The notes beneath the pieces are model-generated. The model ran no database searches, was not told where the DNA came from, and saw only the letters and a list, made by a program, of their open reading frames with translations. Both the position numbers and the translations under genes were made by a program. Shown one piece after another: positions 10,898 through 22,686 of a stretch of DNA of 64,000 nucleotides. The stretch is from Fistularia commersonii (taxonomy: Eukaryota; Chordata; Actinopteri; Syngnathiformes; Fistulariidae), in assembly GCA_037954325.1 (NCBI GenBank), contig JBBMNZ010000035.1, positions 3,452,501 through 3,516,500 on the forward strand. The letters run 5' to 3'. Position 1 is the stretch's first letter. The number at the start of each line of letters is the position of its first letter.

Positions 10898-12528
10898 TTA
10901 CCACAGCCGTCGTCCGGTGTAGTTGATGGGGGCTGTGGGCATCTAAGGGGCGACAGAGAAGCACGCGGTGAGCCGGCGTATCGAGGGGGCGACGGTTGGA
11001 GGGGGAGGGTTGCGATGCACTCACCGTGCCGCCGTTCATGACCAGGGCCATTTCGGTCGGTTGGTAGACGTGACCTCTGAAGGCGATGCCGGGCCGGACG
11101 CTCCCGCGGCTGCCGTGGTACGTCCCGCTTCGCAGGGCTGGCAGGGCGTAAAAGAGAAAAAAAAAAACGCGACAGGTGTCGTCTGAGCAGGAAGTCAGGG
11201 CTGCCATCTGCAGCTTAGTTTAAATCCAGATCCGTAACATTTGATACAAAATGATGTCTAAAGGGGTTGCCACCATTTTTACCATCAGCTCCATGGCAAC
11301 AGATATCACACGACACACCAATCCAAAAAAAAAAAATGCGTCAAATGTGTGATGTCAGTTGCAAACCCGCACACACACACACACACACACACCAGAAACA
11401 TTACATAACCCTACTTGCGTTGTGCTCCTCCAGGGAGAAGGCCTGGTTGTCCTGGAAGGGCCGGTGGGAGTGTGCGGGCAGCTCGTCTCTGAAATGCGGA
11501 GGCGGTGTGGTCTGGCTGGTGTTGAAGAAATCCTGCGTGTTGGCCTGCAGGGGCTTCCGGAGACACAGGTGCGTTTCGGGAATGGCGTGGAAGAGCAGCA
11601 GGATCCAGCCCTGGATGACCAGGGCCGCCGCCAGCGCCGGCTCGTCCAAGGACCGGAGCTCTTTCTTGCCTCCCCCGCCCGGCCTCCCCCCTTTCCCTTT
11701 GACCCTCAGCGCCTGGCTGCCGTAGAGATAAAACCCCAGCCAGGCCACCCACAGCAACGCCGAAGCCAGACACGACAGGAAGAGCCACACGGCGTTGCAC
11801 TTCCACCCCCGTTTGTCGCTCTCCCCTTCCCTTTCTTCCTCGCCGCCTCCGTCTCCCCCGGCCCCGAACTCCCCTCCGCACAGCACCACCCCCAGAGAGA
11901 GCCCCATGGCGATGAGGAGCAGCCCCAGGGTGTAGCTGCACGTCAGAGCAAAGTCCAGAGGGGGATATTCGCAGGCCGGATGGCCCTCCCGGACCACGGT
12001 CAGGAGGACCCACTCGGCAGAGATGATCCCCTGGACCAAGGCCAGCGCCAGACCCAGCGCCGCCAGCGAGCTCCCCGACGGGCTGGTCTTGCCGGCCACC
12101 AGCCTCCTGAGCCTCACACCCTGAACCAGCAAGCTGGAGAAGCAGAGGGCGAAGAGGGGCCCCCAAAAGGCCCTGCGGACCACGCAGAGCGCCTGGTTCT
12201 TCCCCACCAGGAACCCCAGGGAGACGGGGAAGATGCCGAGCAGCGTTCCCAGCAGCAGCAGGAGAGGCCCCAGGCCCGAGTGCCTGGCGGGGTCGGGGAT
12301 GGAGCGCACTTTGACCAGCAGCAGCCCGGAGAGGACCAGGGAGGTGAGGCCGCCGCTGCAGGCCACCGCCTCCAGGACGATACCCCAGACGGACTCCAGG
12401 TCACAGAGAACCCTGTACGGGGGCTCCACGTCCTCGCCGCAGCCCCGGGGAGGAGGAGGAGGCGACGGGTGGGACGAGACGCGGCCCATCAGCAACAGGA
12501 GGCAGACGGTGAAAAGGTTGATCGCCAT
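10898..12528 (-). CDS. GPRC5B: G protein-coupled receptor class C group 5 member B
   Basis: Retinoic-acid-induced orphan class C receptor with a short ectodomain, at the plasma membrane. Minus-strand coding exons: 11415-12528, 11025-11137 and 10898-10942 (stop TAA 10898-10900). Phases are 1 and 0, total 1272 nt, 423 residues (human 403). A signal peptide (NLFTVCLLLLMGRVSS) is followed by a proline-rich stretch and RGCGEDVEPPYRVLCDLESVW, then seven membrane segments. Diagnostic stretches shared with recalled human GPRC5B are WGIVLEAVA, FALCFSSLLVQ, IFHAIPETHLCL, NTQDFFNTSQ, FSLEEHNA, GHVYQPTEMALVMNGGT and the terminal YTGRRLW. The first intracellular and extracellular Cys positions agree. The loop between TM5 and TM6 carries a Gly/Glu-rich insert. 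ATG 12526-12528 follows a possible acceptor (ctctaag), so an upstream leader exon is likely. The region is GC-rich, which creates long antisense open frames. Confidence 0.95.
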
Positions 12529-12549
12529 CTTAGAGACAAAGTGATGACC

Positions 12550-12552
<3 letters not shown>

Positions 12553-12594
<42 letters not shown>
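12553..12594. repeat. (GA)21 microsatellite next to the GPRC5B start
   Basis: Pure GA dinucleotide array about 25 bp upstream of the GPRC5B ATG on the transcribed side, in the likely 5' UTR or leader intron. Purine on one strand, so it could form triplex DNA. Confidence 0.96.
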
Positions 12595-12597
<3 letters not shown>

Positions 12598-12743
12598 CAG
12601 GAGATATTTAGTCGAGCATCCTCATGATTCACGCTGTGCAGCCGCAGCGCCGGCTGACAAAAACCCTGTTACATATCAGAGTTCGCAAACACACTCATGC
12701 ACTCTGAGAGCAGAATAGAACCGCTTTTTAGCACTGGGCAATG

Positions 12744-12757
12744 GTTTCCATGGAAAC
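12744..12757. promoter_or_regulatory. Perfect RFX X-box palindrome upstream of GPRC5B
   Basis: GTTTCCATGGAAAC matches the RFX consensus GTTNCCATGGNAAC at every fixed position and is a full 14-bp palindrome. It lies about 220 bp upstream of the GPRC5B start codon. Function is inferred from the motif alone. Confidence 0.55.
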
Positions 12758-12769
12758 GAGAAGCAGCGT

Positions 12770-14850
12770 GGGCTGGCCGCAGCGCACGCCGGGCGCCGAG
12801 AAGTTGAGTTTCGCCGGCCAAAAGCACAGGCGCGCCGTTTATGCCGATCTGCGAGGACACCTCGGGAACGTGACAATACACAGACTCCAGGTAGGGGCGG
12901 CGTGACGGCCGGGTTCCGACATCAAGCAAATACACGGAAAAGGAAAAAAAAAAGACGGCTTCCAGACACCACCCGACACTCACCTCAAACAGATTCCGCC
13001 CTCGAACCCCAGATTACGGACGACGAAGAGGCATCGTGACGCCCCGTCGCTCGTTTCCCCTCAACATTTCAGCCTTGTTGAGCTTTTTTTTTTTTTTTTT
13101 TTCGCTTTGGTTCGGTCGGTGCGATGCCGTTCAGCGAGCTCCCCCGGGCGGCAGAGACACAGCCTCCATTCTCTCTGAGGAAAGGTCTCTTTTGTCAGAC
13201 CGACAGGGTCCTGCTGCTTCGGCGACGCGTCCGGCGGCTCCGAGACAAATCCACAATTATGATGCATGCCTTGATACTTAACACACCCACATGGTCCATT
13301 ATATTTTCTGTCTCCTTTTCACCCTTCTCTCCCTCTCCGTCTCACTCACTCTGTGGTTCTTTTTCTCTCTCAGTCCTGCTTCTATTCATTCTGTCTGCAC
13401 CCCCCCCCCCCCCCCTCCCACAACACACACACACACACTTTCACGCTGACACAGCGGAGGCGTCGACACAGATTCAATCCCAGCCCCTGCTCCTCTCTTC
13501 ACCCACGCCTGGGAAGCTGGGAGTCGCCAGGCGCACCTGTCTCGCTGTGCGAAACGGGAAAGATTAGTCACCCTGTCGCAGGTCTCCTTCGCCGTTTCCC
13601 ACGCCTTTTTCCTCGCTCTCGGTGGGAGGGGGGGGGTTGGCGAGGCGTCCGCGTGCGCCGCAGAGCCGGGATTGGGATTTGGACGGGGAGGGCAGGTGGT
13701 CAATCCAGACACAGGTGAGCTCTGCAGGCCACGTGGCCCCTTTGGTTACGTAACAGCGGCGGTAGCATGATGTAGCCGAGCTTCGATTTGATGTGGAGGA
13801 GACACGAACCTGAGGGTGGGGGGGGGGGCACGTGGAAAAAAAAAAAAACGTTACTTTTCATCGCACGAAAATAAAACACAAAGAAAAGGATTTTATCCAG
13901 GCGGTGAGTCACTGCTGACATGCAAACCTTGGGGAGAGGCACTTCTGCAGCCACTAACAGAAAGATTAAGACTGACAAGAAATCTGCAGGTTGTGTGAAG
14001 CTCATGTTGGTGGTCGGTTGGGTGACCAGTTGGACCCAGAGGAAAAAGATCTCCAAGGACCTTCTGGCAACCCTGACCCTCAGGTGCGAGGATCTTAACA
14101 GAATCCTGATTCTGATTTCATGCAACGCATTTTGTTAGATGAAATTTAAAGGCCCGGGTGTTTGCGGCGTCTGCGGGGAAGCGTGCGAGTGTGTTATTTT
14201 TCCTGTCCTCTTGCGTCCTTGGGGGCCAGAGATCTAAGAAGACGTCGGAGAAGTGCTGACGGACATGGCGCCCTAATCTGGGTAATCCTGTTGTCACTAT
14301 GGTCACAATCCAGCAGGCCTTTGTTAAGTGCTCTCTGTCATGTAATCCCGAATGATCCCGCCGCCGGATACCCTCTACATAGAGAACACACACACGTGCC
14401 TATTTGGCTTCTCATGTAAAAATTTGGGTAGCGATCAATACCCAACTGGCATATTGATTTTCAATTTCCCGTTATTCATTAAACTGTAAATTTAAAAAGA
14501 ACCTTCAGTTTGAGGCCTGCGGTGTCCTCGTCACCTCTAGGTGGCGCTGGGCCACTTTGTGAGGTCTGATAATCTGGGCCTGGCAGGAAATAAATGCACA
14601 TTTTTCCGTTTATGATGAGCCTCCGAGTAGCGACAGCCAGCAAACGCGCCCATTGCGCTGAACATGAACCTCAATTATTGACTTAATATATTCAAGTGAC
14701 ACATCCCTGCAGCCATCTGGTCTGCTGTCACATGGACGTTGCCATGGTTACCAAACCAGGTTTGCGAAACCTATAAAATCCCTTGAAGTAACACTTCGAA
14801 AAGTGCAGGAAAATGCAGTGACATTGTTTGAAATGAAAAAAAAAAATTTT
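12770..14850. other. Intergenic, GPRC5B upstream region
   Basis: GC-rich up to about 13,700, probably the GPRC5B promoter side. It contains a T18 run near 13,085, a C-run near 13,400 and a short CA array near 13,425. No exon is recognised. An imperfect X-box (GTTGCCATGGTTAC) is at 14738-14751. Confidence 0.5.
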
Positions 14851-14856
14851 TTGTAC

Positions 14857-14858
<2 letters not shown>

Positions 14859-14896
<38 letters not shown>

Positions 14897-15080
14897 TCAT
14901 TTATTGTCTATACAAGGGTCATGGTTATGGGGCTGCTGACTATCCCAGCTTTTCAATGGGCTTTCAATATATACATATATATATATATATATGTAACATA
15001 TATAACATAACATCTCTGCACACGTGTATATAGATATATATGTGTGTATACGCACAGACACATATGTGTATATATGTAAT
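14859..15080. repeat. GT microsatellite followed by TA/CA-rich low-complexity DNA
   Basis: (GT)n occupies about 14861-14894. From 14967 to 15080 the sequence is mostly alternating ta/tatg with short gt runs. Confidence 0.9.
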
Positions 15081-16540
15081 GTTCAATAACATTCTTGTAC
15101 ATTACATATAATAAGCCAGTTGCACAGCAATGCCAAAAAAGGAAGAAAATGAGCTGCCAGTGAAGCACAGGTAGAAAAGTAATAAATATCAGTCTCTATT
15201 GTGTTTATTTTTTTGTTTGTTTGTTTGTTTTAGGCCTGAACTTTCACTCGGTTTCTTCTGCAAAGATTCAGGTTTGCATTATGTCGTCAATATCAGGGGG
15301 AAATATCCGGTCCAATGAGACGCATCATTAAATTCCCATCCAAATGGATTTCAGCCGCAGAAAATCTGATCCATCCTTCCTTTGTTTACAAAGATCAGAT
15401 GTGCTCCCGTGAAGGATTCAGATCTTACCAGAGGTTCAACACATGACACCAGTAAATAGTCTGACAAGAGGAGATTTATGGATGGAGTGAAAAAGGATGT
15501 GAAGTTAGTTTGTGTGAGAGGAGAAGTTACAGAGGTTACAGAGGGTTGGATGGTGACCCCTGAAAAGAGCCGCCCAAAGGGTAAGAAGAAGAAACGGAGG
15601 GCAGGGATGGATCTAAAAATTCTCATCTTCAAAACCAGTATATCTGGAAAAAATTGGTCAGGATCTGGTTTGGGTTGGTTAGTGTGTGTGTGGACTGGAT
15701 GCTAGTCAAAATGGAGACGGGGGAAAAAGTCCCAGTGCCACTTGTACATCCAGTACATGCCACAATGCCGGAGTTCTGAAAGAAAGACGGTGCAATCCGA
15801 GGACGTCTGACGAATGCACAGGTGCTGGAACATGATGACGGGAGGATTACCTCCAGAACTGAGGATATGATCCTTCCACACAGGTGATAAAGGGAAATAT
15901 TTATACCTCGGGTGTGATGGCGTTGCACCGGACTTAGGAACGGAAGTCAGGACTTGAGCCAAACCTGGCGTCCAGATGATCGCGCTGCCCCAGCACTCCA
16001 ACGCTTAAACTAAATAAAGCCCTGAAAGATGAACACCTCCTTGAGCACTGGTGACGGATCAACCCACATAATCAGTCCGCTGCTAGTGAAAGATAGCTTC
16101 TGGTCATGTTTAACAAGTCCAAGAAAATGTATAATAAATCCATTTTGACAGCTTTATGTAACAGTGTGATAAACTACATGGGATCCAACTGTTGCCAAAG
16201 CTGTGAAAAAAGTGATCTCAGCGGCATCCGTGATTCCTGCAGGGGATAAATAATAAAAATTCTTCCCTCAAAGCCCAGTAGCTGTTCTTATTTTGAAATG
16301 CAACAGAGAAGAAATCTCCAGAGAAAAGTCCTCCGCTTGAGACCAAATTCAAAAGCGTGTCTAATCTCGAGTAAATGTATTTAGGTTTTCAAGCCTGCAA
16401 GCCCTGAAGTAGTTTTGGTTTTAGTGAGTATTAGTGTTATTACTTTAAACAGCGTGAGACCTCCATCCTCTTCTTGCATTACGGGGTAATGCTAAGGTGT
16501 AATGCCGCATACTGGCCACTTGAGGACAGGAGTGAGCCAG
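15081..16540. other. Intergenic, no gene seen
   Basis: Short open frames only, with no recognisable domain or repeat family. Confidence 0.5.
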
Positions 16541-16549
16541 GAATCTGGT

Positions 16550-18385
16550 CCTGTAGACCTTTTTTATACCAGGGACCAATTTTGTGCATGAAAGTGTTTC
16601 TGTGGACCGGTTAGAGGCGAGAGGTTCAAATAAAAAAAGCTATTTTCAATTCACCATATTTACTCTGAATACAACAGTGGTGGGGCGTCGGGGCCTGCAA
16701 GACCTTCTCTGCTGGCCTAAAAAAAAATCTGAATCACAGATGTTACTTGTATTTTGTCCATGAATACTAATTAAATAATTCCAAATGGTCTGTTGACTTC
16801 CTTTCACAGCTTTTCCCCTGGTTGTGCCGCTTTAAGACATGCATTTTCATTTTAAAGAATTTAACCGATCACATTTCAGCCATCATCTGTTGCCAGGCAG
16901 GGTCAAAGTCAAAGAAATCTGCCTGGGGGGGCTGCACAATCGGTTCTGCAAGCCCTTTATGTAAAAAACTAAGTGTTGATGCCGCTGTTGCTTCAACCAA
17001 TCAGATTTTGAGTTGGCGACATCAAAGCCTTCAAGCAGGCTACAGCAACGTCAGCATAGTCACGCCCTCTGATTGGATAGTCAGAGAGTTGACTCGTGTG
17101 CTAGCGAGGAGAAGCGTAATAGTGAGCTGCGAACAGAAATATAGTTGTGTTTGTATAATATCGGTTTTGTCAACCCTCAACGGCTGCAGGAGGAGAAGAA
17201 ACGGATTAGTTGCTAATATATTGTTAAAGCCATTTTCTAGATGGAGTTTTGAAGAAAAGCTGGACATAGTAAAGAACGGTAAAGAAGCTAGCGAACCTGT
17301 CCGAACCAGGAAAAGGATTTGTCCGACATTTTCAAGCCACGAACTACGACCGGTACCCCCGGCTCACAGGCTCCAAGGTACACTGCAAATTATATCGCAT
17401 GGGTTTGCTTGGAGATGAAATGGACGGATAATCTGTACCACAGAAAAATTGAACTCTTTTTGAGAAAAGACAGGAGGATGGATTTTGTCTACAAAATTTT
17501 GTATACAAAATTGTTTTTTTATGTGTCGCAGCTGTTTGCGATAGAGGCATTTATTGTGGCTACTGTCCGTTTTTGTGTCTCCCGCCACGGGACCGGCTTT
17601 TGTTGTCCCGGTTTGTTCAGATTTCACTCAGGGAAAAACGTCACAATGGTCAGGAACCGATCCAGCAAGAATGGTTTATTCAAAGTCAGGAAATACATTT
17701 ACAAGATATCTCGGGCCAGGATGAATGTCACCCCGAGAGGATGGTTCACCTTCTCTGGACACCCGCCGAGGTGAGGAAGTTCTGGCCCCGAGCCGAGGAG
17801 GCCCGGTCATTTTATACCATCGCCTCAAAGGTCGGGTTTACTTCCTAATAAGGACTTGTTTTACACACTCTTGGAATTCGGGTACTTGGGGTGATGGATT
17901 ACGTTCGGGGGTTGTTAGTGGATGAGGCGTCCCTTTGTCGTCACGTGATGCGTTCCCGCGGGCCAATTTAAACACTTTGCGAGTTATCTATCTGCCATGC
18001 ACCTCTCTTTATACTGCATTTCTGCATAATAAGATTTTTTTTTTCATAGCCATAAACTACTTATTGGGGGGTGGATTGGTTTGGAGCATTACTGAAGGCC
18101 TAGGCATAAAATGCGCGGCCCGCCGCTTGAATACAACAATTATCCTTTATATTTGGCAATTACAATGTTAACCCTCATATTGTGTTAAGGGTCAATTTAA
18201 CCCATTGGGTCAATGGGTGAAATGGGTCAAATTGACCCTTAACATAATACATAATGCATAAGTGCAGCAGTAAGGCGAAGGCGGAAAAAGTCAAAATAAG
18301 ATCTGGAAGGTCTAATTAATAAAAATATCATTTGTATCGAGAAAAATTTCCTTTGCGGACCGGTACCAAATGAGAAATGCTGTCA
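16550..18385 (+). mobile_element. Decayed hAT-type DNA transposon
   Basis: Between 17215 and 17420 the plus strand encodes, across a frame change, SRWSFEEKLDIVKNG and then GFVRHFQATNYDRYP-RLTGSKVHCKLYRM. This resembles the TTF-type zinc finger and start of the DUF4371 region in hAT transposases related to ZMYM1. The flanks carry the matching pieces ggaccggtt (about 16609) and ggaccggtaccaaat (about 18358) in outward-facing terminal sequence. Reading frames are broken by stops and frameshifts and much of the catalytic domain is missing, so it cannot be autonomous. The exact ends are uncertain. Confidence 0.55.
18183..18244. mobile_element. Short palindromic element (miniature inverted-repeat remnant)
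   Basis: Arms tgttaagggtcaatttaacc (from 18183) and its near-perfect reverse complement ending at 18244 are 22 bp with one mismatch and an 18-bp loop. The flanking ttaa and ccct-type ends resemble piggyBac-derived miniature elements of fish, but the family is not certain. Confidence 0.6.
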
Positions 18386-18399
18386 ACAATGACTTGGAG

Positions 18400-21300
18400 G
18401 AGGAAGAGATGAAGATGTTTGGCTTGGAGAGCATCAGTCCAAGCAACGTATTTACCTTATTTCAATTAAGACGGTGAACTTAAAAGTTACTATTATCAGA
18501 ACTTGATATAAATATATATAAGTTAAGCCTTCCAATGTCCCTTCCCCGCTCCTTAAATTCAACAACAACATTCAACATGGAATTTTTTGGGTTTTGCGTT
18601 GATTGATTTATTTGATCTGTTTAGGATAATAATAATGATTTTTAAATGATGTGTAGGGGATTAATGATAACTTTTGGCAGGGAGAAGATTTGAAAGGATT
18701 TTCAGGACATTTCATCAGAGGGCTGTGGGAGGAACATAGGGATTCGGGTTCTTCATGGGTCACTGTTTATTCCTTTAGTTATATTTTCTTACGCAAAAAT
18801 CAGAAACCTTATCTTTCGTGTTTTTTATTTCAATGTATCACATCAATCACTAATGGCGGCGGATTGGAAGAGGTCGAGCGATCGAATATTCGTCTTTAAT
18901 TCGTTCTCGCATTGTCCAACTGCGGCGGCAGCACCGTCGCCCTTAATCGCGGACAAATCGGCCAACAAACAGAGTTTTCGATCAAAATTTGAATCAACCT
19001 GCGAACAAGGATGTTATTTCCCGAACACACAAACTTAATGCACGTTATCATGTAGCGGCAGTCCACGTTCGTTGTTCTGTTCTCCTGGTATAACACTTTT
19101 TTGTGCTTTTTTCGGAAAGTTAGCCCTCATTGTGGATCCCAAAGATGTTAAGATGTTGTAGCGCGACTACTGATGAAGCAAAGGTCTCAAATCTCGGAAG
19201 GAGATATTGTTAGTTTGGATTAATGAAAGCCAGCTAATTGGAGATTGCGTTAGCGAGAGTCTCCTATGCGAGAAGGCTTTATTTTTGCTGATTAACGAAA
19301 GGGACGTCGAGCACAAATGCCAACAAGAAAAGAAAGCACCAGAAACACAGAAATAATTGAACTTCTTTTATTCCTTTCGGTACTTTTGCCACAAATAAAC
19401 CCATAAAAAAAGTTTCGAAAGAGTACAATATGTTTTTTGGGGCCTGAGAACGAATCAATGGGATTTACATTGAATTGGACGGGAAAAATTGAGTCAAAGG
19501 ACGAATTCAATTCGTAAGCTGTGTTGTTTGTCGCTGTGTACTAAGGAAAATAATAAAATACACCCGGGAAGAAATACCTCACCTATTCACATGTCATGCC
19601 CCAATTCGTCTGACTTTCTTATTCCAGTTGGTCCCGGCTGCACACATCCTCCCGATTTTGGTTTATTTATTTCACTCCTGTCATTGCTAGTCTCACCCTC
19701 TTTCTGTTGTTGTCTAGTTCTGGTTGTGTATTTCTTCCCCTCACTGTTTCCATTCTGTTGTCCATTATCATCCCTAATGTCATTGCTGTTGTTGCTGTTG
19801 CTGTCTATTTTCTATCTCTCTATTTAAATATATATTCATATTTGTTTTTGGCATTACAACTTTTACGCTGCTGTGATGAAGGAATCGCTAAAGATCATCT
19901 TATCTTACATTAAGCTGAGGTTTTATTTTACAGTATAATCCTACCGGTGGGCTCTTTGTGGCCTCCCAGTGGGCAAATCTCAAGCAGAAGACGCTGACTT
20001 AGCCTCCTCTCTCGAAAAAGAAGAGCCGCTGACCCCGGGCTGGGACGTCAACTAAGGGTAAATGGAGAGCTTTGCTTTCTTCTCACTCGGTTCTAACATC
20101 GCTTGTGAACAAGACAAGGTGTTTAAACAACTTCACGCCTCCAACCTGCAGGAGGCGATCCGTCAGTTCAGAAGCGTTGACTCTCGTCCCGACCGCTTCG
20201 TTTGACAATTCACGGGTAAAATGCCACACTCTGAGGGTTGAGGACGCTAATCTCGTGTTGGTATCTGATGAAAACACTTAATCGGCGCCTTCCCGACGTG
20301 AATCGGATCTTGAGATCTGCTATTGTTTGCGCACTCCAATCCAGTGCGCTCAGAATATGTTTTATCTGATGGGAAAGAGAAGGGGAGAATGGTGGAGAAG
20401 AGAGAAAGGTGAAGTGTGAAGAAGAAGCATGGGGAGATGGAGATAGACGGAGACCGCCGACGGTGTGGCATTTCATGTCTAAACACGCCTTCGCCCCTTT
20501 TTACGAGATCTTTTCGTCCGACCGAAAAGACTCGGTACCTCAGCATGGGGCGTCCTCAGCTTCGAGATTTGCAGCCCGGGATCCAGGTCCACTGGGTTTT
20601 CCTGCCTTCAGGCTCCGAAACATGCTCTAATTATAGCGAGAAGTGATAATGCCACATTGACCGGGTCGGCGAGAAATGTCACCGTGATCACGGCCTGAGA
20701 ATTCACGCTGTTTTAAGGTGTTAGGCCTCGCTAATCTGCGGGTTGTAATCTTGTAACTCTCCGAGAGGCTGCTCGCTGACAAAACGTGACGATTGCCTGA
20801 AAAGTCTGCCTGTCCAAATGTACTTTGGAGAAAGCACGAAATTCCCCACATAAAAAAATAATAACGTGCCAAAGCTAGAAATTCAGGGCTGATTGGATTC
20901 AGACATTAAAAAAAATAATAATAGTACTTGGCCAGGCTTCGTAAATTAAACATTGGCATTTCTTGTTTTTTCAAGTTGTGAAACTATATCACTGCACAAA
21001 AGAAAGAATGGTATTCTGAAGCAGTCAAACATCCATCGTCTGTGGCTGAGTGCAGTTTTTTCGTCAGTTCCATTCACCAAAACACACTTCACAAACTGCT
21101 CATCTTCCTCCGCAGAGGTTGACAAGTGATGCTCGGTTTGAAAAATATTGAGGCTTGTCTGCAGGAGCGGGCGACGCTGGTGTCGGAGTCCGATTCTCAT
21201 GACTGATCTGTTCCTTCCGCAGTGTGAATCATCTTTGATGACACTTCTTCATCACTTCTGTCACAATGCTTTTTTGTGAAATTTGTTTGTGTTTTCGAAG

Positions 21301-22350
21301 GATGATAGAAAACATACCAGCCCAGATTACATGATCCGTTGGGGTGTATGAATCCTGGGTTGTTGTTCTTTTTAATCTTTTATTTTAGGACTGTGTTTCT
21401 GCTGTGTAGAGTCCTTCTGATGCCCAAAAATATGTGATATTTTCCATTCTAATTTCCAATTTCACATTTCGATAACTGTGATAGGAAAATTGTTTACGTG
21501 CCTTCTTAACTGCAGTTCCACTAGTCACCAGTAGATGGCAGTGTGGCGCTGTGCTCGTTTCGCGAACTTTCTTTGCGTCAAGTCTCGCGTTACTTCGTTT
21601 CCCGCTGCGCGAAGCCGCGATGAGCGGCAGCTAACTCCCCCCGTCCCTCTGTTCCTCTCTCTCCTGTTTTACAGGTCTGTAAATGTTTAAAACGTATAAA
21701 ACACGATTATCATACTTGCTATCAGTCAGAGATGCTGTTGTGAATTCGTACAGTTGATTGTCTCATTATGACAGTTTTGTATGAAAGAAAAAAATGCAAT
21801 TTTTCATTGCGTTGCGGTTAGCCAAAGATGGCGCTGGCTAAAACAATTTTGTTGAACGCCTTTCCCGATTTTTTGCTGGGTACTGTTTCTACTTTTAAAT
21901 GTTCAACAATATTTGGATGTGTTTTTTAAAGCTCAAGTACTTTAAAGTTTATGCGTTTTTTCCCAATTTACTTGGTAAAATAAGTGGATCTGTGAAAATC
22001 CAGGAATCCTTAATTTGATATCTTATTGTAAGTTAACTTTTAAAAACAAGAAAGTTCCCATTGGCCCATTGAACTGAGGAGAAATTACAAAGGATGTATC
22101 ATTCAACTGAGTTTGACAATTGCTAAGAAATGCGTCTTATGTAAATGCATGCGAGATTGTGATTAGCTCTCGTACTTAGAGCTAATCTTAGAGATCTTCA
22201 TGTTGATGATTATATTTGGATACAGTTTATAAAAGAGCTGTTTTATCATGTATAATTATGAATAAAATTGGCTGAGACACCGCAATCAACTTAAGCATTT
22301 GCCACCCGACCAGTTCTTTCTACTATTTTACTCGATCTCATCCGCTCATG
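18400..22350. other. Intergenic, no gene seen
   Basis: Mixed-composition DNA with short frames only. Several segments (for example 19130-20050) look like decayed transposon sequence, but I could not assign a family. Confidence 0.45.
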
Positions 22351-22369
22351 TTTTCTCAGCCCGAGACTT

Positions 22370-22560
22370 ATTTTGTCTTCATGTTCTCCATATGCCTGTG
22401 TGGGCTCCCTGTGGATTCTCCATTTTCCCACAGTCCATAAAGAGTCTGTAGGTTTATCGGTGAAGTTGGAGGATTTTTTATGTGGCTCTGTGATTAATAG
22501 ATGACAGGTCCGGCTTGAACCTGCTTCTTGCTCAATGACATTTGTGACTTGTTCTCCCCT
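22370..22560 (-). repeat. Dispersed fish repeat, minus orientation
   Basis: Read on the minus strand it gives the usual order of this family: a core like cctgtcatctattaatcaca gagccacat, then tttatggactgtggga, ggagaatccacagggagccc and an agaacatg end. Other copies in the window share the same blocks. Confidence 0.65.
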
Positions 22561-22686
22561 GGGACCTCATGAGCAGGTTACGCTGTATCGATAATTACTG
22601 AATTTTAATCTGACATTGTGAGACAGGACATGTTAAGAGTTACTGGCATCATGCGCAGACCATGTCAACCACTGCTCTAAATAGAT

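Noticed and set aside
11359..12627. 422-codon plus-strand open frame
   Set aside because: Lies antisense over the GC-rich GPRC5B exon. Its composition (P/Q/R/E-rich) is that of a shadow frame and its end is the GA repeat translated as RERE.
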